Shown here in pieces: positions 25,578 through 35,570 of a stretch of 64,000 nucleotides of DNA. Source of the DNA: Tautonia rosea. Its GTDB lineage: Bacteria > Planctomycetota > Planctomycetia > Isosphaerales > Isosphaeraceae. Both the position numbers and the translations under genes were made by a program. The notes beneath the pieces were generated by a model. That model was not told the origin of the DNA. It searched no databases and saw only the letters and a program-made list of their open reading frames with translations. Each line of letters opens with the position of its first letter. Position 1 is the first letter of the stretch. The DNA lies in assembly GCF_012958305.1 (NCBI RefSeq), contig NZ_JABBYO010000007.1, positions 62,001 to 126,000 on the forward strand, written 5' to 3'.

Positions 25578-27795
25578 CAAAAACCTCCTCGGTCCGGGAA
25601 TCCCGGACTTGCTCGGTGGCGTCAAGAATGGATTGTTGCATCTTAATCACTTCGGCGACCTGATTCACGACATCGACAAAACTTTCCCACTGAGACATTT
25701 GTTCGAGAATGGTATTCATCTGGTTGACCACCTCCTCGTGCAAGGCTCTGGCCGTTTCCGGGTCGGCTCCCTGACGAGCAGCCCCACCCCCGAGGGCTTG
25801 CAGGACGTTCCGCAGCTCGGTCATCGGCCCGGCGCTCAGCGATCGCATGGGGGTGATGACCCCGTCTTGAAGCAATCGATGTGATTTGGCCGAGCCGATC
25901 TGATTCAGTTGCATTTCCACGAGGGTGTCGGCAATGCGCCCGCTGATCTGTTCAAGCTGCCTTGCCTGCGTCACCATCACTCGAAGCGCACCGAGCATCG
26001 CGTCACGATCTGGTGTCTCCGCCAGCGCGTCGCGTTGACCATCCACCGCGTCCAGGGCGGTGACGAACTTCGCCCGCTCTGCTCGTTGGCGGATCAAGAT
26101 TTCATAAAAAAGTTCCTCGGGCGAGACCACCTGGAATCGGAGCGCGCCCGACTGCCCCCGTTGTACGCCTCGGGTCGAGGCATCTTCGGCCTCTGCAACG
26201 ATCACGAAGGTTGTTCCCAGGGCCGGCGGCTGCGTGAGCAGATCCACATCGTGCCTTGCCTGGTGATCGAGCACGGCGCGCCCTTCGCCAGAGGGAATGG
26301 GGATAGGAACCGTTTCCCGATCGGCCCGTCCTGACGCGGCATTTTCCTGAGCAGGAGAAAGGCGATCGATCTGGAGGTTGACCTTGGCCAGGCCCAGGTC
26401 GTCGGTGGCCGTGAGGCTGAGTGGAATCGTTGCCACCGGTGTGACTCGCGATCCCACGCCCAGGGCCCTTAAGCTCACGCGAGGCTCTCGGTCGCGGAGC
26501 AAGGCGATCGAAAGAAACACGGATCGTGATTCAAGGCCGGTCGGCTCGGAGGTCAGTCGAAGTTCGAGCGTCGTGGCCTCCTCCAACGTCCATCGCGTTT
26601 CGAATGTTCGATCGTCGATTCGGGAGGGAGACGGGACCGCCCCCGGCTGTGCGTCGATGCGAAGATCGGCCAGAGGTTCCGAACCCGTCAGTGTCAGCTC
26701 GATCTCGGTGTCAGGGAGAACGGTCAGCAGTTGTCGTGGATCGTCGATCGTGCGGAAGGCGTTGTTCGGTGACCCAGGCTCCCGGACCCGAAGGCGAATC
26801 GATGCGAGGCTTGGGCGATCCACCCGCTCAATCCGGAACGGGCCAAGCCAGTCGTCGCCGCCTCGCAAGGAAACGCGTGACGACTCGTTGGACGCTGGAA
26901 TCTCGAAGCGAAACCGAGAAGGTTCCACTGCGGTCATCACGCCATCGCGTCGACCTCTTCCTTCAACCTCCTCGCGAATGCTCACGCGATCGGGTGTTTG
27001 AAGCGATTGCGGGGCCGATCGGAGCAGCAAGGGGGCTCCTCGTCCCGGAACGTTCCAACGATCGCCGATCTGTTCCAGATCCGGAAGATCTGATCGAACC
27101 TCGATCACGAACGGTTCGTCTCGGGGAGCAAGCAAGCGGTCCTGATCGGCCAGGCCGACCACGCTGAGATACGTTCGCTGCGGCCATCGCTCCGACGACC
27201 CGAACAGCCAGCGATCCACGCTCAACCGCGCCGCTTGGGGAGCAAGCAAGGCGAAGGCGATCGGCACCAGCAGACAGCCCACCAGGCCGGCAAGTTGCCT
27301 TGCTGTTCGCCGGCGGTTCCAGAGCAGGTGCCAGTCGGATTGGGCCAGGGCCTCACTGGCCAGACGCACCGCCAGCCGGACCATCGCGGGCGAGGCCGAG
27401 CCGTTTGGTTCGCCCAGTAGGGTCGGGAGCTGAAGCACGTCGGCCACGCGTTGCCCTGTCCCAGGGCGGAAGCGATCGACGGTCATTGCCAGTCCCAAAT
27501 CGTCGAGCTTCGACGCGTGCCATCGCGCCCACGTCCGCCAACCAATCCCGATCAGAACCAGCGGGGCGACGACTCCCATCACCACCAACCGGGTGGTCGT
27601 GCCAAACCGCCCGAGCCAGTCGAGCAACACGAGCAGGGATGCCGTCACGGTCAGGACCAACATCGCATCGACGAGTGATTCCAGCGCGGACTGCCACGTC
27701 AACCGCCGCCGAAGCCGCGCAAGCCGATCGCGCAGGAGCCGTTGCTCCCTCTCCAGCGATTCGAGTTCCGGAAGCTCGTCGGTCGCGATTGTCAC
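25564..27795 (-). CDS. Membrane protein, DUF4175-like
   Basis: A 743-residue protein starting at GTG. Two membrane helices lie near the N-terminus (LVDAMLVLTVTASLLVLLDWL and VVMGVVAPLVLIGIGW), then a helical LTVD-type segment, a third helix (LVGCLLVPIAFALLAP) and a long periplasmic part with beta-rich Ig-like sections (VSLRALGVGSRVTPVATIPLSLTATDDLGLAKVNLQI). The C-terminal 150 residues are helical and end with repeated MNTILEQMSQWESF-type heptads. The layout fits the DUF4175 membrane family that travels with BatA/VWA genes in planctomycetes and proteobacteria; confidence in the family is moderate. It lies 45 bases after the VWA gene. Confidence 0.65.
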   Translation of the reverse strand: MTIATDELPELESLEREQRLLRDRLARLRRRLTWQSALESLVDAMLVLTVTASLLVLLDWLGRFGTTTRLVVMGVVAPLVLIGIGWRTWARWHASKLDDLGLAMTVDRFRPGTGQRVADVLQLPTLLGEPNGSASPAMVRLAVRLASEALAQSDWHLLWNRRRTARQLAGLVGCLLVPIAFALLAPQAARLSVDRWLFGSSERWPQRTYLSVVGLADQDRLLAPRDEPFVIEVRSDLPDLEQIGDRWNVPGRGAPLLLRSAPQSLQTPDRVSIREEVEGRGRRDGVMTAVEPSRFRFEIPASNESSRVSLRGGDDWLGPFRIERVDRPSLASIRLRVREPGSPNNAFRTIDDPRQLLTVLPDTEIELTLTGSEPLADLRIDAQPGAVPSPSRIDDRTFETRWTLEEATTLELRLTSEPTGLESRSVFLSIALLRDREPRVSLRALGVGSRVTPVATIPLSLTATDDLGLAKVNLQIDRLSPAQENAASGRADRETVPIPIPSGEGRAVLDHQARHDVDLLTQPPALGTTFVIVAEAEDASTRGVQRGQSGALRFQVVSPEELFYEILIRQRAERAKFVTALDAVDGQRDALAETPDRDAMLGALRVMVTQARQLEQISGRIADTLVEMQLNQIGSAKSHRLLQDGVITPMRSLSAGPMTELRNVLQALGGGAARQGADPETARALHEEVVNQMNTILEQMSQWESFVDVVNQVAEVIKMQQSILDATEQVRDSRTEEVFDELP

Positions 27796-27840
27796 GATGA
27801 GGCGTCCTTCTGGGCGAACGAACAGAATAGGAGAGTCCGA

Positions 27841-30291
27841 TTAGATCATGCGTACGAGTTTGCGAACGATCCATTCACTCGTCAGGGCGATCATGAGCAG
27901 CGCGGCCAGCAATGGAGCGTTCCAGAGTTCCTGCCGCGTTTCCAGGGTGCGAGTCACCTCTCGCATCGAGATCAGTTGATCCAGGCGATCCAGATCGGTC
28001 AACTCAATCACCTGACCGCCCGTCATGCGGGCCAGATCGTTGAGCAAGGGGCGGTTCAGGCTCGGCTCATCGACTTCGCGACGCGGGGGATCGACCCGGA
28101 ACGTGGTGGTCGAGACTCGCACACCCGACCCCGGGTCGCCCGTCGTTGCGGGAACGATGCGCAGGGTATAGGCCCCGGCGCGATCCGCCGGGAAGGTGGC
28201 GGTCAGGCCGGCGGGATCGCTCGGGTCGGGGTCGAACCGGATCGGCTCGGGGGGCTCTCCGGCGCGCTCCAGCTCGGCGATTAGGTCGGACCCCTCGGCA
28301 ATGGCCGATTCATCGGTAAAACGAACCTGCATGGCCACCGTATCACCGACCCGGTAGCCCTCCTTGCCCAGCCCGACCTGGAACGGGAAGCGACCGCCGA
28401 GTGCCTTGTTCCGCCCGACGCGATCGATCAGGCGAGCCCAAAACCCATCAAAGTAATCTTCCGAGAGATACCGCCAGCGATACGTGCTGTCGAAGCCGAG
28501 GAAAACCGTTCGCCCCGGCCCGTAGAGCTGTGAGGCGAGCAAGACGTGCCGACCGTACTGGTTCTGCATCCTCGGGTCGCCGTGGCGCGCCAGCACGGTC
28601 GCGCCGGGTCGGGCCCGGGTGACGGGAAAGCTCCAGTACATTCCCGGCAGGCTGCTGAGAATCGCCCGGTTGCGGATCGGGTCGGGATGGAAGGCGAAGA
28701 CCGGATCGGCTCGCCCTTCATTCGTGAGATCCAGCACATAGGTGTTTGCCGAGCTCAGTCGGACCTCCGCCTCGGTCCGATAGAGTCCCGGATCGCGAAC
28801 CACCGGAAGGATGCGCGTCCACGAGTCAGCAGGCAATCCGCCGGCGTCTTCGTCGAACAGTTGCTGTGAATGCAGTTCACCCGCCACGAAGATGAGCCCG
28901 CCGGCATCCTTGCCCACGAAGTCAACAATCATCTGTTCCCACTCGGGACCGAGCGCGCTCATGTCGGGATCAACAAGCACAAGAACATCGTAATTTGCCA
29001 ACTCCTCTCGCGAGTTCGGCAGGCGAAGGATCGGCCGATCGCCGACCTGCCGATACCCCGCGTCGGCGTGCTGGAGCCACGACACGAACTCGACCTGGGC
29101 ATCGCGTTGCATGGCATTGCGGAGAAACTGAATCTCGGGAGACGGCCCGCCGGCAATCAGCAAGACGCGAATCTGCTGTCGGACGACCCGAGCGGCCGCG
29201 GTCACGTCGTTGTCGTCGAGGGTCAGCTCCGGCCCGGCGTCCTCAAGCCGAGCTCGATACTCGTACGAGCCGACGACGCTCGGCGTGGTTCGAAACGTCT
29301 CCCTCGTCAACTGACCATCCTCGCCGAGCGCAATGCGACGCTCCTCGATCGCCTCCCAATCCCCTTGATTGATGCGACGTTCGAGCGTGAGTGTGGCCTC
29401 GGCATCCTGCAACCCTCTGGCATCCACCACGGCGGCCAGGGTCATCGGTTCGCGGACGAAGGCGACGGGACTAAGCTCCAACTCGGCCAGGCGAACGTTT
29501 CGGGGACCTTCTTCCGACCCGGCTGCAATCGCAAAAATCGGGATGCCTTGATTGGCTGCGGCCTCGGCCACGCGAATCGGGTCTTCCCCCACGTTCGATC
29601 GGCCATCGCTCACGAGCACGATGCCCGCCACCGGCCGGCCTCGATGGCTTGCCAGAACGCCCCGCACGGCGTCTCCCAGCGGTGAGACCGCGCGATCGGC
29701 CTCGATCGCGTCGAGCGATTCCGGTTTTCCTTGAGAGACACCCCCCCCCCGACTGGCAGACTCCAACGTGTCCAGCGAGACGGTCCGGCCCTTGCCCAGC
29801 CGCTCAAGCTGAGGACTCAAGGTCCTGCGCACCAGGTCGATGCGAGCGGTTTCTCGCAACCGAGCCGCAGAGGATTTCCCCTCCTCGGGCTCGATGCCGA
29901 GCATCGTGGCAACTGCCGAGGCGCGTGCCTCGTCTGTGTACGGATCGGAGAACCGCATGCTTTCCGAATCATCCACAATCATCAACAGGTGAGACGGAAT
30001 CGACTCGCGGCGGCTGGTGATCAGCACCGGCTCGGTCAACATCGCGGCCACGGCCAGCAGGGACACCGTGCGCAGGCCGACAATCAGGGCGCGACGAGGG
30101 CGGCTCAGATCTGTCCGTTCTCGACGGGCGAGAAACCAGAGCATTGCCACGATCGCCAGTGTGACCAGCGTGAGGGCCAGGACCCCACCGCCTCCCGGCA
30201 CGGCCGAAAGCTCTAGCCGAGACTTGCCGACCATCTCGGCCCCCGGCGACGTTTCGATGCCCAGCATGTGCTGCCAGAGACTGCGGTTCAT
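27841..30291 (-). CDS. VWA/GATase-like membrane protein
   Basis: An 816-residue protein. Two helices (VLALTLVTLAIVAMLWFLA and ALIVGLRTVSLLAVAAML) precede a von Willebrand A domain with the metal-site motif MIVDDSESM and the later PVAGIVLVSDGRSNVGEDP. A glutamine-amidotransferase-like fold follows (QIRVLLIAGGPSPEIQFLRNAM, then YDVLVLVDPDMS), with no catalytic Cys-His pair seen. A last helix stands near the C-terminus. Such proteins pair with MoxR ATPases and DUF58 proteins in a chaperone-like system for envelope proteins. The ATG at 30291 was chosen (MNRSLWQHML); an upstream start would overlap the BatA-like gene. Forty-three bases separate it from that gene. Confidence 0.78.
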   Translation of the reverse strand: MNRSLWQHMLGIETSPGAEMVGKSRLELSAVPGGGGVLALTLVTLAIVAMLWFLARRERTDLSRPRRALIVGLRTVSLLAVAAMLTEPVLITSRRESIPSHLLMIVDDSESMRFSDPYTDEARASAVATMLGIEPEEGKSSAARLRETARIDLVRRTLSPQLERLGKGRTVSLDTLESASRGGGVSQGKPESLDAIEADRAVSPLGDAVRGVLASHRGRPVAGIVLVSDGRSNVGEDPIRVAEAAANQGIPIFAIAAGSEEGPRNVRLAELELSPVAFVREPMTLAAVVDARGLQDAEATLTLERRINQGDWEAIEERRIALGEDGQLTRETFRTTPSVVGSYEYRARLEDAGPELTLDDNDVTAAARVVRQQIRVLLIAGGPSPEIQFLRNAMQRDAQVEFVSWLQHADAGYRQVGDRPILRLPNSREELANYDVLVLVDPDMSALGPEWEQMIVDFVGKDAGGLIFVAGELHSQQLFDEDAGGLPADSWTRILPVVRDPGLYRTEAEVRLSSANTYVLDLTNEGRADPVFAFHPDPIRNRAILSSLPGMYWSFPVTRARPGATVLARHGDPRMQNQYGRHVLLASQLYGPGRTVFLGFDSTYRWRYLSEDYFDGFWARLIDRVGRNKALGGRFPFQVGLGKEGYRVGDTVAMQVRFTDESAIAEGSDLIAELERAGEPPEPIRFDPDPSDPAGLTATFPADRAGAYTLRIVPATTGDPGSGVRVSTTTFRVDPPRREVDEPSLNRPLLNDLARMTGGQVIELTDLDRLDQLISMREVTRTLETRQELWNAPLLAALLMIALTSEWIVRKLVRMI

Positions 30292-30334
30292 GTCGGATTC
30301 GTATCGTAAGAAAAGAGAATGGCTCAAACGAATG

Positions 30335-32509
30335 CTAACGCGATCGGCCGATCCAGGTTGTGAGCATTGGCTCGGCAATCATCAGGGCAAGCAATCCCCA
30401 GGCGAGCGCTCGCCAGAGTTCCCGGCCGGTCGGAGACGAGAGGGCTTCGGTTCCGCTTCGGCCGGAGGCCACCTCGACCTCCAGGGGCTCAAGCAGTTGG
30501 GTGACCTCGTCACGACCGATCCGATCCAGCTCACTTTCGCGGGGATCAGGATTCGCCGCCGAAAGCTCGTTCTGAACGCCAAGCGGGCCCTCTTCCCAGG
30601 TCAGCCGGTAAAGACCCGCGCGGCGCGTATCGGGAACATCAATGATGAGAGAGGTGCTGGGATTCTCGTCGCTGGACGGATTCAAGGGAACGGCAGTGAG
30701 TGCTCGCGGCTCGCCGTCATTGGGTGGGAAGAGGCGGATGTCGCTCAGTGACTGGCTGGTCTCCACCACCTTCCGAATCGGTTCGCCCGCCGTGACGGTA
30801 TTTGCTAGGGGAGTGGCCCGTGCCGTTCCCCGTACGGCTTCGCGGATGGCCAGCACGAAGCTCGGCTCGACCGGCCAGTCGTTGCCGTCGCGGTCGGCTG
30901 TGGTCGTCCAGAGCAAGACACGACCCTCCCCCACGATCCGCTCGATCACCGCGGGCGATCGCTCGGGATCGTTCCAGCGGGCGAGCACCCGGATGCTTCC
31001 CTCGGCATCGTCTCCTCCCTCCTCAACCGTCATCACTTGCCGTACCGCCACCCGCTCCAGCGCCGAGGGCCGAAGCTCCAGCAAGGCTTCCAGCGGAGAC
31101 GGTCGCACCGGCTCAATGATGACCCCGCGAATCTCCTGATCGACCATTCCCCGCATCCGCGCCGGCAGCAGGCGAGCCTCGTCGCGATCGAACAGATCGT
31201 GATACGATCCGATGTCCATCCTGGCTCCGGCGAAAATCATCAGACCCATCCCCTCACGTACCTGTCGAATCAGACGATCCGCCTGTTCCGGAGTGGGCGA
31301 GGCAACGTTGGCAAGGATGAGTACATCGGGAATTGCAAGCCTGTTCGACAGAAAATCCTCATCTTGCACCACCTCGACGCGCCAGGCGTCGGCGTCGCCC
31401 ACGCCGATCGAGAGCGGAGCGGCCAGGTAATCGACCTCGCCGCCAAACGGCTCCGAGGACGGCTCGCCATCGACCAGGCGGATGAGGAGCGACTCCTTCA
31501 CCTCCACCGCGGCCCAGCGGCGGTTGTCGCCGGGCAGGGGGTCTTCGGGCAGCTCAATGGCCAGGTCGTGCGGGCCGAGGCCTGGAAATCGGACCGTGAT
31601 CGGCACACGAACGCTCGATCGAGCGGCGATCTCCGGCAAGGGAAGCTCGGTCGGGGCATCATCGACGCGGAGAATCGCCGAGGCTCCTGTGATGGTACTC
31701 GGCGAGTCGTTCCGGATCGTCGCCTCCCAGCGGCTTTCGGCATCGGCCAGGATGGTTCGGTCGAGCGGTTGCAGAGACTCGACCGCGAGGTTCCCCGCTC
31801 GGTCGCCGTCGTCTCCCACATCCACGATTCGAACGATGAGTCCGCGTTCCTGCCACCGTCGGGCCATCGGCCCGACCCCTTCATCCCAGCCCGATCGGCG
31901 TAAATCGGTAATGATTGTCAGTTGCTGGGTCGGAAACGTGCACGATTCCAAAACTCCATCCAGCGCCTCGAACACGGCGGGCCATCCGGTGTACGTTTCC
32001 GTCTGAGCCAATCCCAGGGCCGCGCTCGACAGCTCGTCCTGGCGGCTGCCTTCGACTTCCAGCAGGACCGGGACCCCCGGCCTTGAAGTCGTCACCAGTG
32101 AGCAGCGGTCCTGCGGCCTCGCCTGGGCGAACAGGGCCGCGGTGACCTCTCGGGCCTCTTGAAACGCTGGGGGGCCTTCCCCCTCGTATCCCATGCTCAG
32201 GGAATCATCCACCAGGACGATTCGGCTCGTCCGGCTTCCCGGCCCGGCCCAGCCTTCCAGGCCGGTCGGGTCGAGGATTGGCCGGGCGAGCATGAGAAAG
32301 AGGAGGATCGGTAACGCAATGCGCAAAAGCAAGAGCAACCACTGTTCGATCTGCAGGCGTCGGCGATTGCGACGCACCGTCAGTTTCAGCAGTCGCATCG
32401 GTGCCCATTCCACGCGTCGGAACCGTCGGCGGTTCAACAGGTGGATGATGAGCGGGACGGCGCCCAGCAAGGTTCCCCAGAGGAGCAGGGGGGTGAGAAA
32501 GGTCATCAT
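30335..32509 (-). CDS. BatA/VWA membrane protein
   Basis: A 724-residue protein with the N-terminal BatA (aerotolerance regulator) domain: LTPLLLWGTLLGAVPLIIHLLNRRRF and VEWAPMRLLKLTVRRN, followed by the helix WLLLLLRIALPILLFLMLA. A VWA domain comes next with MIDAS motif VLVDDSLSM and ITDLRRSGW; then beta-rich sections and a GATase1-like region (IPDVLILANVASP). A final helix ends the protein. The start is ATG-ATG, with the DUF58 gene's stop three bases upstream, so the two genes are coupled. Bat proteins work together with MoxR ATPases; a specific client is not known. Confidence 0.82.
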   Translation of the reverse strand: MMTFLTPLLLWGTLLGAVPLIIHLLNRRRFRRVEWAPMRLLKLTVRRNRRRLQIEQWLLLLLRIALPILLFLMLARPILDPTGLEGWAGPGSRTSRIVLVDDSLSMGYEGEGPPAFQEAREVTAALFAQARPQDRCSLVTTSRPGVPVLLEVEGSRQDELSSAALGLAQTETYTGWPAVFEALDGVLESCTFPTQQLTIITDLRRSGWDEGVGPMARRWQERGLIVRIVDVGDDGDRAGNLAVESLQPLDRTILADAESRWEATIRNDSPSTITGASAILRVDDAPTELPLPEIAARSSVRVPITVRFPGLGPHDLAIELPEDPLPGDNRRWAAVEVKESLLIRLVDGEPSSEPFGGEVDYLAAPLSIGVGDADAWRVEVVQDEDFLSNRLAIPDVLILANVASPTPEQADRLIRQVREGMGLMIFAGARMDIGSYHDLFDRDEARLLPARMRGMVDQEIRGVIIEPVRPSPLEALLELRPSALERVAVRQVMTVEEGGDDAEGSIRVLARWNDPERSPAVIERIVGEGRVLLWTTTADRDGNDWPVEPSFVLAIREAVRGTARATPLANTVTAGEPIRKVVETSQSLSDIRLFPPNDGEPRALTAVPLNPSSDENPSTSLIIDVPDTRRAGLYRLTWEEGPLGVQNELSAANPDPRESELDRIGRDEVTQLLEPLEVEVASGRSGTEALSSPTGRELWRALAWGLLALMIAEPMLTTWIGRSR

Positions 32510-32512
32510 GGC

Positions 32513-33439
32513 TCAGGACCGCCCCGCCTGTCGGGCCGCTCGGTCGGCGTCCAGCCGCGCGTGGAGGAAGACACTCAAGGCGTCGGCCAGCGGCTCGTCG
32601 GTGACGAACCGCACATGGTCATAGCCACGTTGGCCGCATTCCCGGCGGGTGTTTTCCAGGAAGTCTTCCATCGCCTTGCGATACTCGCGGCGGAAGGCCC
32701 ACGGCTCGGCAAATAGTTCCTCATCCCCTTCGATGTCCTTGAAGATTGTCGGCCCGTCGAACGGCAAGTCCAGCTCGTCGCGGTCGAGGATCTGAAGGAT
32801 CAGGGCCTCGTGACCCTGGAACCTGAGACGGTTGAGGCTGTCATACAAGCCGTCGGGATCGGTGAACAGATCCGAGACCACCACGACGACACTCCGCCGC
32901 TTGAGCTGCCCGGCAAGCGATCGCAGCAAGCCGCCCAGATCCGTCGTTCGGCTCGGAGCACAGCGTTCGAGCTGCGCCGTCATCGCCACGATCTGCGCCT
33001 GGGTGGCGTTTGGCGGCAAGGTCTCGGTCGCCTTTTCGTCGAACAGGACCAGGCCGACCGGGTCCTGTTGCCTGACCAGCAGCAAGGCGAGCGAGACGAC
33101 CAGGGTGGCGGCGTAGTCAAACTTCGAGAGTGCCGCCCGGGCCCCTTTGTACGCCATCGACGCACTGGCATCGACGACGAACGTGACGCGCACGTTGCTC
33201 TCTTGCTCATATTGCTTGATGTAGTGCCGATCGGATCGTGCGAAGACACGCCAGTCGAGCCGCCGCAGGTCCTCGCCGGGCGAGTACTCGCGGTACGAGG
33301 CGAACTCGATGTTGAAGCCGAGAAACGGGCTGCGGTGCTGGCCGCTGATCGCCCCTTCGGCCAGGCGACGGGAGCGGAGCGTCAGGTCGGCGATCCGGGC
33401 GATCGCGTCAGGATCGGAATACGTCCGCGACGGCGTCAT
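32513..33439 (-). CDS. DUF58 protein (MoxR partner)
   Basis: A 308-residue cytosolic protein of the DUF58 family. The diagnostic motif is the run [20 protein letters not shown], followed by a VWA-like domain with the MIDAS motif VVDASASM and [16 protein letters not shown]58 proteins are the usual second gene after a MoxR ATPase, and are thought to be delivered or remodelled as adaptors of MoxR. The first 32 bases overlap the end of the moxR gene, and three bases separate its end from the BatA-like gene, so production is tightly linked. The direct binding partner beyond MoxR is not known. Confidence 0.9.
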   Translation of the reverse strand: MTPSRTYSDPDAIARIADLTLRSRRLAEGAISGQHRSPFLGFNIEFASYREYSPGEDLRRLDWRVFARSDRHYIKQYEQESNVRVTFVVDASASMAYKGARAALSKFDYAATLVVSLALLLVRQQDPVGLVLFDEKATETLPPNATQAQIVAMTAQLERCAPSRTTDLGGLLRSLAGQLKRRSVVVVVSDLFTDPDGLYDSLNRLRFQGHEALILQILDRDELDLPFDGPTIFKDIEGDEELFAEPWAFRREYRKAMEDFLENTRRECGQRGYDHVRFVTDEPLADALSVFLHARLDADRAARQAGRS

Positions 33440-34454
33440 CGGCGGCCCCCTTGCGGATCGGGATGTCGTCCAGAAGGCGCTGGATGATCGAGTCGCTCGA
33501 CTCTCCGGCCGCCTGGGCGTTGTAGTTGATGACGACGCGGTGACGGAGGACCGGCCGGGCGACCTCCTTGATGTCTTCGGCGGTCACGCTTGGCCGGCCC
33601 GCCAGCGCGGCCCGTGCCTTGGCCGCCAGAATCAACGCCTGACCGGCTCGAGGTCCGGCCCCCCAGGCGACCCAGTCGCCAATGTACGACGGCCCGCCGT
33701 GTTCGGGGCCTCGGGTGGCCCGCACTAGGTCCATCGCGTAGTCGATGCAATGGTCCGACACCGGGACCCGGCGCACGAGCTGTTGCAAGGCGGCGATCCG
33801 CTCCCCGGCGATGATCGGCACGATCTCCTGCCGGTCGGCCCCGGTGGTTACGCGGTAGATTTTGCGTTCTTCATCGGGAGTCGGATACTTGATGAAGATC
33901 TTGAACAGGAATCGGTCGAGCTGGGCCTCGGGAAGCGGATAGGTTCCTTCCTGCTCGATCGGGTTTTGCGTGGCCAGTACGAAAAACGGGTTCGGTAAGC
34001 CGTGGCGGTGGCCGCCGGCGGTGACCTGGCGTTCCTGCATCGCTTCGAGCAGGGCAGCCTGCGTCTTGGGAGGGGTCCGGTTGATCTCGTCGGCGAGGAT
34101 CAGGTTGGCGAAGACCGGACCGGGGACGAACCGCAGTTCCCGGGCTCCGGTGCTGCGATCCTCGTACAACACCTCGGTCCCGGTGATGTCCGACGGCATC
34201 AAGTCGGGCGTGAACTGGATGCGGTTGAAGTCGAGCGAGAGGGATTGCGCCAGGCTTTGCACCATCAGGGTTTTCGCCAGGCCGGGCACCCCTTCGAGGA
34301 TGCAATGCCCTCGGGCGAAGACGGCGATCAAGAGCTGATCGACGACCTCATCCTGCCCGACGATCTGCCGGGCCATCTGCTCGCGGATTTGCCGGTGAGC
34401 GGTTTGCAGCTCCTCCAGCCCGGCAAGGTCGAGGTCTTCGGTCGAGGTGCTCAC
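33408..34454 (-). CDS. MoxR-family AAA+ ATPase (first copy)
   Basis: A 348-residue AAA+ ATPase of the MoxR group. Walker A is GVPGLAKT (G55-T62), Walker [10 protein letters not shown], sensor 1 in [26 protein letters not shown], and sensor 2 and the lid follow. MoxR proteins assemble as hexameric rings and act as chaperones for metal-containing or envelope complexes; DUF58 and VWA proteins are their adaptors. The stop lies 32 bases inside the DUF58 gene. Its position in the middle of the operon, between repeat-type export proteins and VWA proteins, suggests the complex assembles something at the membrane. Confidence 0.93.
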   Translation of the reverse strand: MSTSTEDLDLAGLEELQTAHRQIREQMARQIVGQDEVVDQLLIAVFARGHCILEGVPGLAKTLMVQSLAQSLSLDFNRIQFTPDLMPSDITGTEVLYEDRSTGARELRFVPGPVFANLILADEINRTPPKTQAALLEAMQERQVTAGGHRHGLPNPFFVLATQNPIEQEGTYPLPEAQLDRFLFKIFIKYPTPDEERKIYRVTTGADRQEIVPIIAGERIAALQQLVRRVPVSDHCIDYAMDLVRATRGPEHGGPSYIGDWVAWGAGPRAGQALILAAKARAALAGRPSVTAEDIKEVARPVLRHRVVINYNAQAAGESSDSIIQRLLDDIPIRKGAADDAVADVFRS

Positions 34455-34487
34455 GAGGCCATCCCTTTCGTCGGAAATCGGATCCGT

Positions 34488-35570
34488 TCAACGCTGGAAG
34501 ACAGGAAGATATTTGAACGGAAGTTGCAAAATGATGGCGGCGATCGACGTGCCGTAGACCTGGCCGATGCCGTCGCCGTTCCACGAACCGTCGTCGGCTT
34601 GAAGGCTCATCAGGTGGTCGCGCGTCTCGGGAAAATAATCATCCCAGTACTCGTCACCGGCCATGTAGAACGCCTGGGCGGCGTAGAGGTGGGCGTAGTA
34701 CGTGTGCCCTCCTCCTTTATTCCAGGCGTCAGTCGCCTGAAAGGCGTCCCAAACATACTTGAGACAATCGGTGGCGATTGGGCTGTCGAACTGGCCCGAG
34801 TTGTACAAGGTGGCCACCGCCGCGGCCGAGATGGGCAGGCGAGGGCCGCCTCCCGAGCCGAGCGAGTAGGCAATACCCCCCTCCGGCGTCCGGCACTTCT
34901 CCAGGTACTTCCCGGCCTCTTCGATTACCGCAGGAGGCACGAGAAATCCCGCATTGTGAGCTGCCCGAAGGGCCTGGACCTGGGTCACGGTCACCGAGCC
35001 TTCGTCGCCGGTTCCCGGAACGTAGGTCCAGCCGCCGTGGATGCTCTGCCCGCGGGCGGTCAAAATCACGGCCTTGCGGATCGCCTCGCGCACCTCGCGC
35101 CGGAGCGACTCCTTGGTGATCATCCCGTAGACCGAGGCCAGGAACATCAATGCGAAGCCGTGCCCGTGCATCGGCTGGCCGTTGTCCTGGCTTGGGCCGG
35201 TCAAGAGTCCTGAGGGGGTCGAGCAGCGCACCAGGAACTCAACCGCCCCCTGCAGGTTCCTGGCGTACGGCCCCCGGGTCGGTGAGTCGCCGTGCGCCAG
35301 AAACGCTGTTCCCGCCAGGCCGGTCATGGCCACCGGATACGCCTGGCCGCCGCCGATCATCCACGAGCCGTCGTCGGCCTGGGTGCTGGCCAGGTAATCG
35401 GTCCCGCGTTCCACGGCGCGGAGCGTCTCGGGCGTCAGGTGTTTGGGCAAGACCTGCCCGCTGCCCTGACCCCTGGCGATCCGTCCTGCGAGCCCCCCCG
35501 CGACGGCCCCGCCGAGGCATTGGCCAAGAAACGCGCGACGATTGGCGGGGGTCGGCGTGCGAATGCTCAT
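34488..35570 (-). CDS. Tat-exported squalene-cyclase-like repeat protein
   Basis: A 360-residue protein with a twin-arginine signal, NRRAFLGQCLGGAVAGGLAG, followed by an alpha/alpha-toroid of prenyltransferase/squalene-oxidase repeats: DYLASTQADDGSWMIGGGQAYP, KYLEKCRTPEGGIAYS and MSLQADDGSWNGDGIGQVY. The repeat family includes terpene cyclases and inactive binding proteins; the aspartate-rich cyclase motif (DxDD) is not seen, so it may not be a cyclase. The stop of the SIMPL gene overlaps its start (ATGA). Tat export implies that it folds in the cytosol before export. Similar repeat proteins accompany MoxR clusters in planctomycetes. Confidence 0.82.
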   Translation of the reverse strand: MSIRTPTPANRRAFLGQCLGGAVAGGLAGRIARGQGSGQVLPKHLTPETLRAVERGTDYLASTQADDGSWMIGGGQAYPVAMTGLAGTAFLAHGDSPTRGPYARNLQGAVEFLVRCSTPSGLLTGPSQDNGQPMHGHGFALMFLASVYGMITKESLRREVREAIRKAVILTARGQSIHGGWTYVPGTGDEGSVTVTQVQALRAAHNAGFLVPPAVIEEAGKYLEKCRTPEGGIAYSLGSGGGPRLPISAAAVATLYNSGQFDSPIATDCLKYVWDAFQATDAWNKGGGHTYYAHLYAAQAFYMAGDEYWDDYFPETRDHLMSLQADDGSWNGDGIGQVYGTSIAAIILQLPFKYLPVFQR

